A stretch of DNA of 64,000 nt, from positions 6,882,001 to 6,946,000 of the forward strand of contig JBHGNT010000002.1 of NCBI GenBank assembly GCA_043228905.1, given 5' to 3'. Both the position numbers and the translations under genes were made by a program. The notes beneath the pieces were generated by a model. That model was not told the origin of the DNA. It saw only the letters and a list, made by a program, of their open reading frames with translations, and ran no database searches. The stretch's first letter is position 1. Each line of letters begins with the position of its first letter. Below, piece by piece: positions 52,601 through 62,280 of the stretch. The stretch comes from Azolla caroliniana. Taxonomy: Eukaryota; Polypodiophyta.

Positions 52601-53200
52601 CACATCTCCCAATGGAGAATAAGATATGGGCACAAACAAAAATCGAACAGGCTCATTGCATATTGAAACGAAATTAGTCATACAAAACAGACCACTTACA
52701 TGTATTCACATGTTTTTCTACCAAAAGTGGTAGGCTTGTGTTTTCCTACCAAAAGTGGTAGGCTTGTGTTTTTCTAACAAATAATTCCAATCTATGGAAT
52801 GTGAAGATTGATCAAAACAAACGGATTACTCATAGAATGAAAATAAATTAACTACACAAAACTGATCGTTTAACATGCATTCATCTGCTTTTCCAGCAAA
52901 GCTGAATCTCTGTGTTTTCTACATGCAGTCCTGTGTTCATCGACCAGATAAATTTTTCCGTATTCTGCATAGTATTTCTTTTTTATGATCTACAGACTGC
53001 TCAAATCAACACGGTGTAATTTACAGATCAAAGCAGACTCAATACAGATCGTGCAGTTTGACAGCTTGAAGAACGAGGAGGAAAATGCACAGACGTACCT
53101 CTTGTTTTAAGGAATTTTGCAGGCAAGCGACATCGCTACCGTAGTCTCCTCGGCTCAAGTCTCTGTGGAAATAGCAGACATCGGTCTCTGAGCTTTCCAT
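46593..53200 (-). CDS. Host gene, six exons, peptidoglycan-binding-like fold and Cys-rich C-terminus
   Basis: I assembled this from splice signals. Exons on the minus strand: 53099-53162 (or from ATG 53200), 49404-49472, 48721-48840, 47151-47269, 46944-47022, 46593-46694. All donors are GT, all acceptors AG, and phases fit throughout; from the ATG the product is 196 residues. Exons 1 and 2 join into a PG_binding_1-like repeat: RGDYGSDVACLQNSLKQE then DEPSGYFGSRTEAAVVKWQ, matching the G..G..V..LQ..L and GYFG..T..AV..WQ pattern. The rest has a Tyr/Leu-rich linker (TSRALYAEQNKLPTAEEL) and about a dozen Cys in three exons (CLDVLCSEP, CQTGC, HLCQQVCQVAAGRACD, CISSVAKHCHQACRKG), suggesting disulfides or metal binding. 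In plants this fold occurs in some organelle proteins, but I do not recognise the gene. The 5' end is uncertain: TTTCCACAG before 53162 is a good acceptor, so upstream exons may lie beyond the TE cluster at 53365. Confidence 0.72.
46944..47022 (-). CDS. Host gene exon 5
   Basis: 79 bp, acceptor TTTTGCAG. Encodes GSSDADKYHLCQQVCQVAAG then RACDR. Two donors fit in frame: GTATGCC after 46944 and a stronger CAG|GTATGCC after 46980, differing by 12 residues. Confidence 0.65.
47151..47269 (-). CDS. Host gene exon 4
   Basis: 119 bp, acceptor TTTTTTCAG, donor GTTATAG (weak). Encodes GSVRACLDVLCSEPDGGEFC and QTGCLKYISELREC. Without the splice, a TAG follows three bases later, so a shorter protein ending here (stop at 47144-47146) is the alternative. 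Confidence 0.65.
48721..48840 (-). CDS. Host gene exon 3
   Basis: 120 bp, acceptor AATTTGCAG, donor GTCAGT, phase 0 both sides. Encodes RVNNLSPASGVYEFTSRALY and a Glu/Leu-rich helix ending EVQAQ. Confidence 0.78.
49404..49472 (-). CDS. Host gene exon 2
   Basis: 69 bp, acceptor TATTTTAG, donor GTAAAC, phase 0. Encodes LLLDEPSGYFGSRTEAAVVK then WQ, the second half of the fold. Confidence 0.78.
50173..50966 (+). pseudogene. LINE-type (non-LTR) retrotransposon C-terminal fragment in host intron 1
   Basis: Two overlapping plus frames (50173-50481 and 50457-50966) separated by a frameshift. The first has RPIEILALQRVYKYITKVKN and SSGWVVDIRKWFRRWDVDDL. The second has SNARRALNLLRTQSHKLGIE and a zinc-knuckle TCKVCNEGMVEDECHLFFTC, the C-x2-C...H-x4-C pattern of the zf-RVT end of plant LINE ORF2. 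RT itself is absent, as in typical 5'-truncated LINEs. It is antisense to the host gene. Confidence 0.7.
51599..51793 (-). pseudogene. Exon-like orphan coding segment inside host intron 1
   Basis: After a good acceptor (CTGGCCTCAG at about 51786) the minus strand reads FDSDEILAYHQAYGYSKSFI and EIENLLSEAVCESLSLHGKL, then a possible donor (CTG|GTAGGG) or a stop TAA. Composition looks like a real protein exon. Its entry phase does not fit between host exons 1 and 2, which join perfectly without it. It may be a captured gene fragment or part of another minus-strand gene. Family unknown. Confidence 0.4.
52235..52331 (+). pseudogene. Short copia RT scrap
   Basis: HKDSYLYIKQWKDSSLIHLI then LYMDEMLIAEVL resembles the copia block around YVDDMLI, with the box changed to YMDE. 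Only about 30 residues. Confidence 0.45.
52333..52450. repeat. Two-copy tandem duplication, 59-bp unit
   Basis: GTTTC(T/C)(T)A.ATGTATTC.TGAATCCC.TTGATATTAAGTAATATA repeats at 52333-52391 and 52392-52450. A 28-bp unit with CTACCAAAAGTGGTAGGCTT is likewise doubled at 52713-52740 and 52741-52768. Confidence 0.75.
53099..53162 (-). CDS. Host gene exon 1 (internal-exon reading)
   Basis: Acceptor TATTTCCACAG ends at 53163 and donor GTACGT starts at 53098. Encodes DLSRGDYGSDVACLQNSLKQ then Glu, first half of the PG-binding-like repeat. If transcription instead begins nearby, an in-frame ATG at 53198-53200 (MESSETDV) could start the protein; an in-frame TAA lies further upstream. Confidence 0.7.
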
Positions 53201-53364
53201 ATCCACATACCGCAGAATCTTCGAGAATTACGCTTCTTCTCCGTGGAGACACATTCTGGATATTTACGAAAATACCCCTCCAACGAAGTTTCAATAACTA
53301 TCAACAGATAGCCCTCCCCTCTGTTCCTCTCTCTCCTCTCTCTCTTTCTTGCTCTCGTTCTCTG

Positions 53365-53959
53365 TGTTGAGATATAAGTCGAGCCGGATCGGAGGATCCG
53401 GAGGAGGAACACAGATTGCATGGATCCGGATGGAACTGGAAGGAGTTCAGCCGGATCCGGTATGAACCATGAAGAGAGATAGATTGGTAAATATGTTTCT
53501 TATGGGCCTTTGAGGCCACATTTGTAAATAGCCCATAAGTTATATAAGTAAAAATATAACTAGGGCAAATGGATATAACTGTAGTTGTTGTTATCTTTGT
53601 GTTAGAGTGAGTTAGCTTTGTACACAGAATAGAGAGAGAAAGAGAGAGAGGGAGAGGGAGGGAGAGAGGGAGAGAGGGAGAAAGAACATAAGGTAGTTAT
53701 TCTGTTGTAACCGCTTATTGGCGAAGACACAGGGTTCGAGGTCGTTGCCTCTGAGCTCCTCATTTTTGTACCTCTCCTCGGATAGTGATTATTGGAGTCT
53801 ATGGGCTCTCGTGGTTTTGCCTTGTTTCGAGGTTTTCCACGTTAACATTCTGTGTCGACTTATTTCATGTGTAAGTGTGCCTCTAACTATTTGTTTTCCA
53901 CTTGAGTTCTTCCATCGTGCCTTAGAGACTCAATTGTGGCCGAGCATCGATTACTATCA
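53365..53959 (+). repeat. 5' LTR of copia family 1 (copy c)
   Basis: 595 bp, TGTTGAGATATAAGTCG...GCATCGATTACTATCA. TATAAGTAAAAATATAAC near 53541-53558 is a TATA-like region, followed by an AG-rich run (53625-53690). It sits 165 bases from the nearest host exon. Confidence 0.88.
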
Positions 53960-53962
53960 AGC

Positions 53963-53974
53963 TAGTATCAGAGC
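53963..53974 (+). promoter_or_regulatory. Primer-binding site of copia copy c, mutated
   Basis: TAGTATCAGAGC, one base from the canonical TGGTATCAGAGC. Confidence 0.85.
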
Positions 53975-53993
53975 AAACAACAAAGGAAAGAAA

Positions 53994-56214
53994 ATGGAAG
54001 ATTCATTCGGCGGCATGTTCAAGCTCAATGGCTCCAACTACGCAGAATGGAAGTTGAAGATGAGGGACATGTTGGTGGTCAAAGATATCTGGCTATTGGT
54101 TTAGTTTGGGGACAAAAAACCGGACAAGATCGATGCCGCGACCTAGGAGGTAATGCACATGAAAACAACGGCATACATTTGATGCTTCATCGACACGGGC
54201 CTGTACAATAACTTTAATGAAGAGAACAAGGCCAATGAACTCTAGGAGAAGATTGCCACGATGTTGGAGAACATGAACGCCATAAATCAGGTCTCGGTAT
54301 TTCGGAAGATAGTGAGGCTCCAGTATCAAGATGACGCCAGCATGGTAGAGCATATGAATGTCTTCCAAGGGCTGATAAACCAGACTACCTCGCTCGAAGT
54401 ACCATTAGCCGACGAGGTATTGGCATTGTTATTGCTCGGATCCCTTCTAGATAGCTAGGAGACGTTGGTTGTCACTCTAGGTAATGCCGAACCAGAAGGA
54501 AAGAATTTATCCCTAGCGAGAGTGAAGTCAAGTTTGCTAAATGAAGAAGCTCGCTGGAAGGACCGGGAATCCGGAACCAACCCGAAATCCCTAGTCATGG
54601 AAGACAACAATAACTGAGGAAGAGGCCGAAATCGGAGTCCCTAGAACCAGGACAAATCGGGGACTTCTAGAAGAATTGCCAACACTTTCGGAAAGCAAAA
54701 AGGGGAGCCAACGGTCCAGAACGGAAGAAGATTTCGGAGGGAGAGGAATGTTGGCAATCACGACAAGTGAAGAAGAACTATTGCTCATCACCGAGGAACT
54801 GTCAGCGACGAGATGACATGGGTGGTCGACTCCGGAGCGTCGTTCCATTTGACCCCCGACCGGAAGTGTTTCACATGTTATAGAGTTGACGATCACGACT
54901 GTGTGAAGATGGGGAATGAAGGTGCATGCCGGATTGTCAACATACGAGACGTGTGTTTGATGACATTAACCAGGTGCAAGCTGCTACTGAAAGATGTCTG
55001 ACACGTTTCGGAGGTTCAGTCGAACTTGATATCAGTCGGACGACTGGATGATGAAGGTTACACGAGTAGCATCTGGAATGGAGCCATGAAGTTCAGCAAA
55101 GGGAGCCTGATCATGGTCAGAGCCCGAAAGATCAACACATTGTACCTGATGCATGCCCGGATATGCCGGGAGGAAGTAAATGTGGCATCTGACACTACTG
55201 GTGAGTTGTGGCACAAGAGGTTGTGGCACATGAGCCAGAAGGGAATGTGGAGACTTGTCGAAGATAACCTCATTCCGGAGGTGAAAGACATGCACCTCGA
55301 GAAGTGCACCGACTTTTTGGCTGACAAGCAGAACCAAATTTCTTTTTGGTCGAGACCACCAACAAGACGAAAAGAACCACTAGAGCTTGTGCATACCGAT
55401 GTATGCCAGGTGGATAGGAAGTCACATGATGGGTCGCAGTACTTCGTGACATTCATAGATGACCACAACCGGAAGTTGTGGGTCACTGAAGATGAAGGGC
55501 CAAGTATTATCTGTCTTCAAGGAATTCCACATAAGGGTGGAAAGGGAAACTGGTTGAAAGCTAAAGGCAGTTCGAGCGGACAATGGAGGCGAATATCGGG
55601 GGCAGTTCGAGGAGTACTATCGGTTGAAGGTAATCCGGCTCGAATTTACCGTGCCGAAGACTCCAGAGCTGAACGGATTGGCCGAAAGGATGAATCAGAC
55701 TACAATGGAGAGAGTTCGGAGCATGTTGGCACATGTTAAGTTGTCCAAGACGTTTTGGGCTGAGGCGCTGATGACGGCGACCTACGTGATAAACCGATCA
55801 CCCTCAACACCCTTGGGCGGAGACACACCACAGAGAGTATTGACCGGTAAAGACGTGGCTTACCGGCATCTGAAGGTGTTCAGTTGTCTCGCCTACGTGC
55901 ATGTAGCAAAGGAGAAGAGAACGAAATTGGACCCGAAGTCCCGGCCATGCATATTCCTTGGGTACAACGATGATGAGTTTGGTTATCGAGTGTGGGACTT
56001 GGTTGACAAGAAGGTTTTCCGGAGTCGAGACATAGTCTTCATGGAAGATATGACAATTGCTGACTGGGAGTCAGAGAAGAAGATAACTTCCTTTGGATCA
56101 ACCGACAGATATCGTTTGGAAGATACAAGGATCTATCCGGCCGGAAGTCGAATGACACTCAAAGAACCAGCCAAATCCAGACAAGGAACCGAATCAACTA
56201 AAGAATGTGTATAA
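53994..56214 (+). pseudogene. Copia family 1 (copy c): gag, protease, integrase
   Basis: The start MEDSFGGMFKLNGSNYAEWK lies 20 bases after the primer site. Gag pieces continue with stops (LQYQDDASMVEHMNVFQGLI), then protease VVDSGASFHLTPDRKCF (about 54825), integrase zinc domain WHKRLWHMSQKGMWRL...CTDF (both metal Cys/His positions altered), core HTDVCQVDRKSHDG (Asp), a frameshift near the ADNGGE position, LNGLAERMNQT (Glu) and the C-terminal linker to FRSRDIVFMEDMTIADW. It breaks off near 56215. Dead. Confidence 0.88.
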
Positions 56215-56215
56215 G

Positions 56216-56509
56216 CCTACTAAAGCATGACCGAGGCAGTTTGACGGACCGTGAACGGATTCCCCTTTGGCCTTTGGGCACTTCGAAACCACACAGGTTC
56301 TAAAATTTTGCTATGGCACTAACAAGAAAGATGAGAAAATTAGGAATTGAACCCAATACATAGACAACAATAGCATGACAACTCACCAGTAGGGCAAGCT
56401 AACTTGTATTTATAATAAATTAAAAACAAAAACAAAAAAAGGAGCAAACATTTTTCCCTTTTCAAACGTTTGAATGCTTGCACGAACACGTTTATTACGT
56501 TCTATGTAT

Positions 56510-56547
<38 letters not shown>

Positions 56548-56662
56548 ATATGTATCTATATATAGATGTTTTATGAATGATGAATATTATCACATGCACG
56601 TGAGTGAAGAATAGTGACAGAAGCGCGAAAGTGAAGAACTGAGCGTGAGAGCAATGAGTAGT

Positions 56663-56710
<48 letters not shown>

Positions 56711-56807
56711 GAAGTATATAATAGAGAGGCGAGGAAGTTGTGTTTCGAACCCGCAACTTAGTGCTTGTAGTGCTAACAACTTACCACTAGGGTAAGGTAA
56801 TTATGAT

Positions 56808-56844
<37 letters not shown>

Positions 56845-57109
56845 AGCTGAGAACAAAATCAGAGAGTGCGTAGCAAAGAACCATAGAGTGTTGTGGCTGC
56901 GTGCACGAGGAAGAGGGAAAAGAGAGAAGAATAGAGAAGAACAAAGTAAAGGAATCAATCCCAAACCCTAGAAGTGGTTTAGACAACGACCTATGATGCC
57001 TGTGCTTCCAAACTGGGTATTGTCGTTCTGATTCTTTCTTGCTCTATTGTGAATTGTGTTTTCCCTAGGTTTTGACATCACTCTATTTGTTGAGACTCTC
57101 CCTTAACAA
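56216..57109. other. Inserted sequence with microsatellites and two tRNA-like (SINE-like) modules
   Basis: It separates copia integrase from its RT piece. On the minus strand 56741-56800 reads CCTAGTGGTAAGTTG ... GCGGGTTCGAAACAC and 56341-56402 reads CTACTGGTGAGTTG ... TTGGGTTCAATTCC, each with A-box- and B-box-like spacing. Simple repeats: TG (56509-56533), GA (56660-56706) and GA (56811-56840). No protein-coding gene. Confidence 0.45.
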
Positions 57110-57316
57110 GCTAGGGAAATCTTTTGTTGGCTTTGAGCCCCGTGGTGAAGGGTTTCCAGCAAAAAATGGGAGTGGATTTCGATGAGATCTTTGTCCCGGT
57201 AGTCAAGATGACATCCATCCGGACTGTGTTGAGCATTGCGGCAAGCATAGACCTCGAGGTTGAGTAGCTCGACGTCAAGACAACGTTCCTGCACAGTGAC
57301 CTCAAAGAAGAGATCA
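57110..57316 (+). pseudogene. Copia family 1 RT N-terminal fragment
   Basis: VKGFQQKMGVDFDEIFVPVV then KMTSIRTVLSIAASIDLEVE, stop, LDVKTTFLHSDLKEE: the RT fingers of copia copy c, resuming after the inserted DNA and ending where a Y-family fragment begins. Confidence 0.85.
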
Positions 57317-59380
57317 CTGTCGTACTATGTTGGTTGTCTAGGCTACTGTCGTAGACCAACACCCAATCTCCTTCAATGATTTTCCTCAAACGAAGTCGAT
57401 GTTGTCCGTCGAAGTCTTTCTTGTTCTTCAACCTTGCATTCTTTAGCCGTGTTTTAGCCACTTCTATATCTTCCGACTTTTGCTCCAACTGTCGAATCCT
57501 CAATGCAAGTAGATCTTCTCTGCTTATCTCATCTTGCCATGGCAATGCTAGCCATGAAACAATATTTTGTTCCAATGGCATTATCGGCTTCTGTCCGAAT
57601 ATGAGCTTTGTCGGCATGTATCCCATCACCATGCTATGGATACTCCTGTCAGCCCATAGTGGAAATGGTAGTAGATGCGGCCATTCTCCTATTTTCCCAT
57701 GGCAAGCTTTCACTAGAGCCTTCACAATCGGTCCATGTCCACATTCCATTTTCCCATTCGCTTCTGGATTATACGCCATGGTAAGAGATAACTTGATTCC
57801 CATCCTGGAGAAGAATTCTCTAGCTTCATTGGCGTCCAGCTCGCCTCTATCAGCCACTATCTTGCCAACACATCCATATTTGCAAATAACATCTTCAAGA
57901 AGGAATCCACATACTGATGATGTCTTCTTAGTTCTCAATGCTCACCCTTCAACTTGATTGGTAAGCTCATCTCTTGCGTGCACAAGATACTTCATCTGCC
58001 ATTGCCCCATTGGCATCATTACAATGTCCACCATCCACTTGTAATGCATAGCCAACGGGTAAGTCGGATGAAGTTCATCTCGATGGCGAACATTCAAAAA
58101 CATTTGACATTCTTTACATGTTTCCACGTAAGTTGCTACATCCTTGTAGATGCCCGGCCACCAATATTTCCCCTTAAGCTTCACGAACGTAGCCCATATT
58201 CCTCGATGGCCTACTCAAACACTAGCATGAATTCGGACATCAATTTTTGTTGGTCTTCCAACTTGCAAACAACTCGCATTGGAGTCCCATTCTTCTTCTT
58301 CGCATGCCTCCAAAGAGCTCTATCCTTAAGGAAATACTTGTACGCCTTCTTCCGAATTAGGTGGAAGTCTTCCGTCGACCAGGATTCATCTCTTTGGAGA
58401 AAACTCAACTATTTCCCGATCTCCACGAATTTGCCTTCGTAGTCCTCTTCTATGAAAGTAATCAGCACCCGAGCATAGGAACTTGTAAAGAAGTCCATGC
58501 CAATATCCTCTTCATGAAAATGTTGATCTTCTTCTTCGTCGTATCTCGCTCGTGATAGCATGTCTACAACGACATTACGCTTCCCAGCTACATGACGGAT
58601 CTTTGGGTTAAGTGATTTGATATATGCGATCCAACATAACATGGCAATATCTTGTGTACGGCAACCAGATATCATGCCCAAGATTGGTAGGCAATCTATC
58701 TTGATTATGACTTTTGCTCCAATGAGGTAGTCACGATCAGACTTGATCACCGATACGATTCCCCACAGCTCCCTCTTTACTTGGGCATACCTTCTTTGCC
58801 TATCACTTCACACTTTCGCAGCAAACCGAATTGCTTATTGGTTGCAATCTTCGTCTTCTTGGTTGATAACCCATCTGATTCGGTCAGACTAGTATCCACG
58901 GTCACGAAAATCGGAGCCTTGCCTTCTGAATAGTCCGCATTTGATAATGCAGGTGCCTCCATCGGTAATTTCTTCAGCCTTCGGATGGCAAAAATATGTT
59001 CGCTCGTCCATTCAAACCTACGCTTCTTCTTTAGCAGACCGTACAATGGCTCAACAATGTGGGCATAGTGTGGAATCCAAATATGATAAAATGTGCATGC
59101 TCCAAGGAACCTTCGAACCTCCGTTTGGGTTATAAATTATTCATTCATGTCTTGGATTGCATTCACCTTGGATGGCGAAGGCTTCCGGCCGTATGCTCCA
59201 CACAAGTGACCTACCACCAAGATCTATGGTTGCTCGAATGTTGACTTTTCTCCCGAAAATGTCAAATTCTCATCTTCGAGCCTTTGCAACACCTTCTCGC
59301 AATCCTTCATATTATCCATGGCGAAGTTTCTGCATCCATCGTTATCTTTCGATTCATCCTTCTCCTTATCTGAACATCCT
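57317..59380 (-). pseudogene. Y-family gypsy fragment: RT end, RNase H, integrase
   Basis: On the minus strand: NMKDCEKVLQRLEDENLTFS (RT end), PMEAPALSNADYSEGKAPIF and FVTVDTSLTESDG (RNase H), RHVAGKRNVVVDMLSRARYD, then integrase HFHEEDIGMDFF, KLKGKYWWPGIYKDV, ETCKECQMFLNVRHRDELHP (zinc CC kept here), and the core GKIVADRGELDANE (Asp) and NPEANGKMECGHGP (Glu changed to Cys-context, VERGHG in Y). Ends at LVYDSSLDNQHS near 57320. Frames are broken four times. No LTR remains on either side. It shows what element Y lost to its solo LTR. Confidence 0.85.
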
Positions 59381-59382
59381 TT

Positions 59383-59842
59383 TGTTGGCCAGAGTATGGA
59401 GGATAAGTGGGGGACGAGTAGGGAACGGAAATTAGTATTAGTAATTAATAAGTTAAAATTATGATATGAACGGACGAATCCGGAATAGTTGCACCAATTC
59501 GGATCCGGACCGATTTGTAACCGGTTGCCGGTACGACACCGTTTTGTTATCAGAACCGGAGGCCTATAAAAGGATCCAGAAAGCAATATAATGAGCGCGG
59601 AAGTAATATAAGTCTGAGTTGGATTTCAGTATTGTGTATCTTGTTTACTACTGTTTGTGCTTAATCTTCTATCTTACGCGTGCTAATCAAATAGTGCAAT
59701 ATTGCGATTCCGTAACTGATCCGGTAATAGTTGGATCAGGATCATATTTGCGCCGGTTAACATCCTACCCGTAACCATCCCTTTGGTGAAGTGATCCGGA
59801 AGGACACCCTATGTTTGTGGCTAGTCCGTCCCAAGATAAACA
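59383..59842 (+). repeat. 5' LTR of a Gypsy-C relative (C')
   Basis: 460 bp, TGTTGGCCAGAGTATGG...CAAGATAAACA, with CCTATAAAAGG near 59566-59576 and the GTGGCTAGTCCG block near the end shared with 9354-9747. Confidence 0.88.
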
Positions 59843-59848
59843 TAATTT

Positions 59849-59864
59849 TGGTGACCACGATTCC
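59849..59864 (+). promoter_or_regulatory. Primer-binding site of Gypsy-C'
   Basis: TGGTGACCACGATTCC, six bases after the LTR; one base from the Gypsy-C site. Confidence 0.8.
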
Positions 59865-59892
59865 TGTAGAGCATAGTGAACATCGGGGAATG

Positions 59893-61733
59893 GATGATTA
59901 GACCGACAAACGACCCAATCGCCAAGTGAGTGAGAAGACTAGCTGAGAGATTGCGGAGGTGGGAGGCCTACCAGCAGGTGGTTGAGGAGATCCGACAGGA
60001 CCGGTCTTTTCCCAGAACAATTTGGCGGGTCGCGGAGGAGTCACTCCAGTTGCAAAACCAACAACATACTGACAAAGGCAGTAGCCTGAGCAGTTTATGT
60101 GAAGCGGAATCTATATTGCAAACCCTCGCCACAAAGCTCCTTTGAGTTGGAATCAAACGGCGAGCACAATGTTCAGTCAAACTATCGAAGCAGTCATGAC
60201 ACTTTAGACGACTCGGAGGAAGACAGTTCGGAGCACGAACCGACACAAGAATTGGAAACAACATTACCACACCACCGACCCATGAGATAAACCAAGGCCA
60301 ACAATCAGAGAGAACAACCGAGCGTGAACTAACACCACCGCCGGACCGACAATCAGAGGAGAGGAACGATCGTGCGCCGACACCACCATCGGACTGGCAT
60401 TCGGAGGAAACAGACGATCGGGTACTGACACCACCCATGGAACAAACTTTCGACAACGACACAATGTCGTACCCGTACACGAAGTACCGGGACGACCTGG
60501 ACGCAGAGGCACACGTATATACCTTCCTACATACATGCGAAGCGAACCACGTCTTGCAACGATTGAAAGAAGCAAAGGTTGAGCGTTCAAAGATCGCGGA
60601 GTTCGGAATGACATTGGTAGGCCCAACAACAAGGTGGCACAAAAAGCACCTTCCGGATAGCTTCGCCACGTTTGAGGCCTTGCGGAATAAATTCCTATGG
60701 CTGTTTCACTGGCAGGTGGAGCAAAGGGAGCTCGTCGGTCAGTTTTATACAGTCTATTAGGAACCTAACGAGACAGTGCCCCAATTCATTATCAAATTCC
60801 AAAGACTGCACAACGAACTAAAAAGGGCACCTCCGGAGGACGAGGTAAGAGCGGTCTTTTTGGCCACACTTTGGGAGCCGCTCCGCACAATGCGGTCCGC
60901 ATTCGACTTCTGGACCAACACCATTGATCAAATTATTGACTGGGTGATGGAAATGGATAGGGCCCGGAATAGTAATTACATGGCGATGGGAGCCCTACAA
61001 CAAGCACTACCTCGAGAGGAAGACTTACGTTTTCGGGAAGCAGTCCAGTGCATGACGTGCCTCAACCCCGGGCATTCCACATTAGAGTGCACTATGTGAA
61101 CTCAGTGCATGCTATGCCACTCCCGGTCACACACTATGGACCGGTGTGAGTATAATCTATTAAATCAACAAGCGGCACCAGTCGAGCCTCGGGGCGAACA
61201 ACAACCGCAAGAGGAACGGTTCCGAAGAGAGGAACGATATCGATCGGAACACGATGACCGGTATGACGACAGAAGACGAGAGGACTATGACCGAGATTGC
61301 AATGACATGCGAGGAGAAGACTACAATCGAGATCTCTACGGTCGCGACTACTCCCCAGAGTATGACCGAAGGAGAGACGACGGGAGGTACCCAGAACGAC
61401 GGGCGTACCCATATCAAGATAGACGATACCCGGAATGTCAGGGGTGCTGGAAACACCAACGCAACAACCGAAGGGGAAATTTTCGCCGAGAAGAGCATCA
61501 AGAATTGGCCAGAGAGTACCGTTGAGAGCCGGATACAAATACGGTCGTTTCGCAACCAAAGCAAAGGAGGACAAGCAAGTTGTGGAGGACAAGACAAAAC
61601 TCAGAGTGGGCCGAATCTGGGAATGGTGAAGGCATGGAAGGACCAGACAAAGAGGAATATCGACGACAACTCGGTGGGCTGGTGGACTCAATGGTCACAA
61701 CAAGCGGCAGAATTACAGGTCCTCCGGGCAGAT
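59893..61733 (+). pseudogene. Gypsy-C' gag, deleted into the accessory ORF
   Basis: Gag starts near 59893 and is recognisable from 60437 (YPYTKYRDDLDAEAHVYTFL; AEFGMTLVGPTTRWHKKHLP), with a stop near 60758, then PQFIIKFQRLHNEL, knuckles CMTCLNPGHSTLEC and CMLCHSRSHTMDRC, and an Arg/Asp/Tyr-rich tail (YRSEHDDRYDDRRREDYDRD) to 61525. From about 61600 the reading is SQQAAELQVLRAD, the accessory-ORF block found at 8650-8690. All of pol is therefore missing between. Cut at 61734 by copia family 2. Confidence 0.82.
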
Positions 61734-62117
61734 TGTTGAGAATCAAGCTCAACTTGGTCTAGTGTGTGAACTCACCTTGAGAGTGAATAGACACTCAAAC
61801 GGTCAAGAGTCACCATTATGTCACCTCTTTGTATTCTAGAATTTAGTATGAGTCATAGAATCATATTCTATGATACATAACTTATGAGCTTTCACATTCC
61901 CCATGCTCCATGAGTCTTGTAGTTAATGAAGAGAGAGGGTGACTATATAAAGCACCCTCCTCCCACCTTGTATAGAAGTTGAGTCTTTCTCCTTTGTTAA
62001 TATACTCTTACCTTGCGTATTCTCTGTGTCTTATTCCTTGTCTCTCTCACTCTCTCTCATACACACACATAACTCATATCTCTTCCGCTTCACAAGAATC
62101 ATATTCGATTTTTTACA
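61734..62117 (+). repeat. 5' LTR of copia family 2 (copy b)
   Basis: 384 bp, TGTTGAGAATCAAGC...CGATTTTTTACA. TATA at GACTATATAAAGC (about 61942-61954). The left flank is CAGAT (61729-61733); the other end lies beyond the window. Confidence 0.9.
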
Positions 62118-62129
62118 TGGTATCAAAGC
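62118..62129 (+). promoter_or_regulatory. Primer-binding site of copia family 2
   Basis: TGGTATCAAAGC directly after the LTR, one base from the canonical iMet site. Confidence 0.9.
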
Positions 62130-62280
62130 GATTTGGTAGTTCGATCTAGCCCATTCGCCTCATCGCGATCGTGTGTTGTGCTCCACACCGACGACCAAGA
62201 ACCGGCTCATCGCTATCGTAGCTTCGCTACATAGCTTGCATTCGAAGAGAGAAGAAGAAGAAGAAGAAGAATCGACATAA

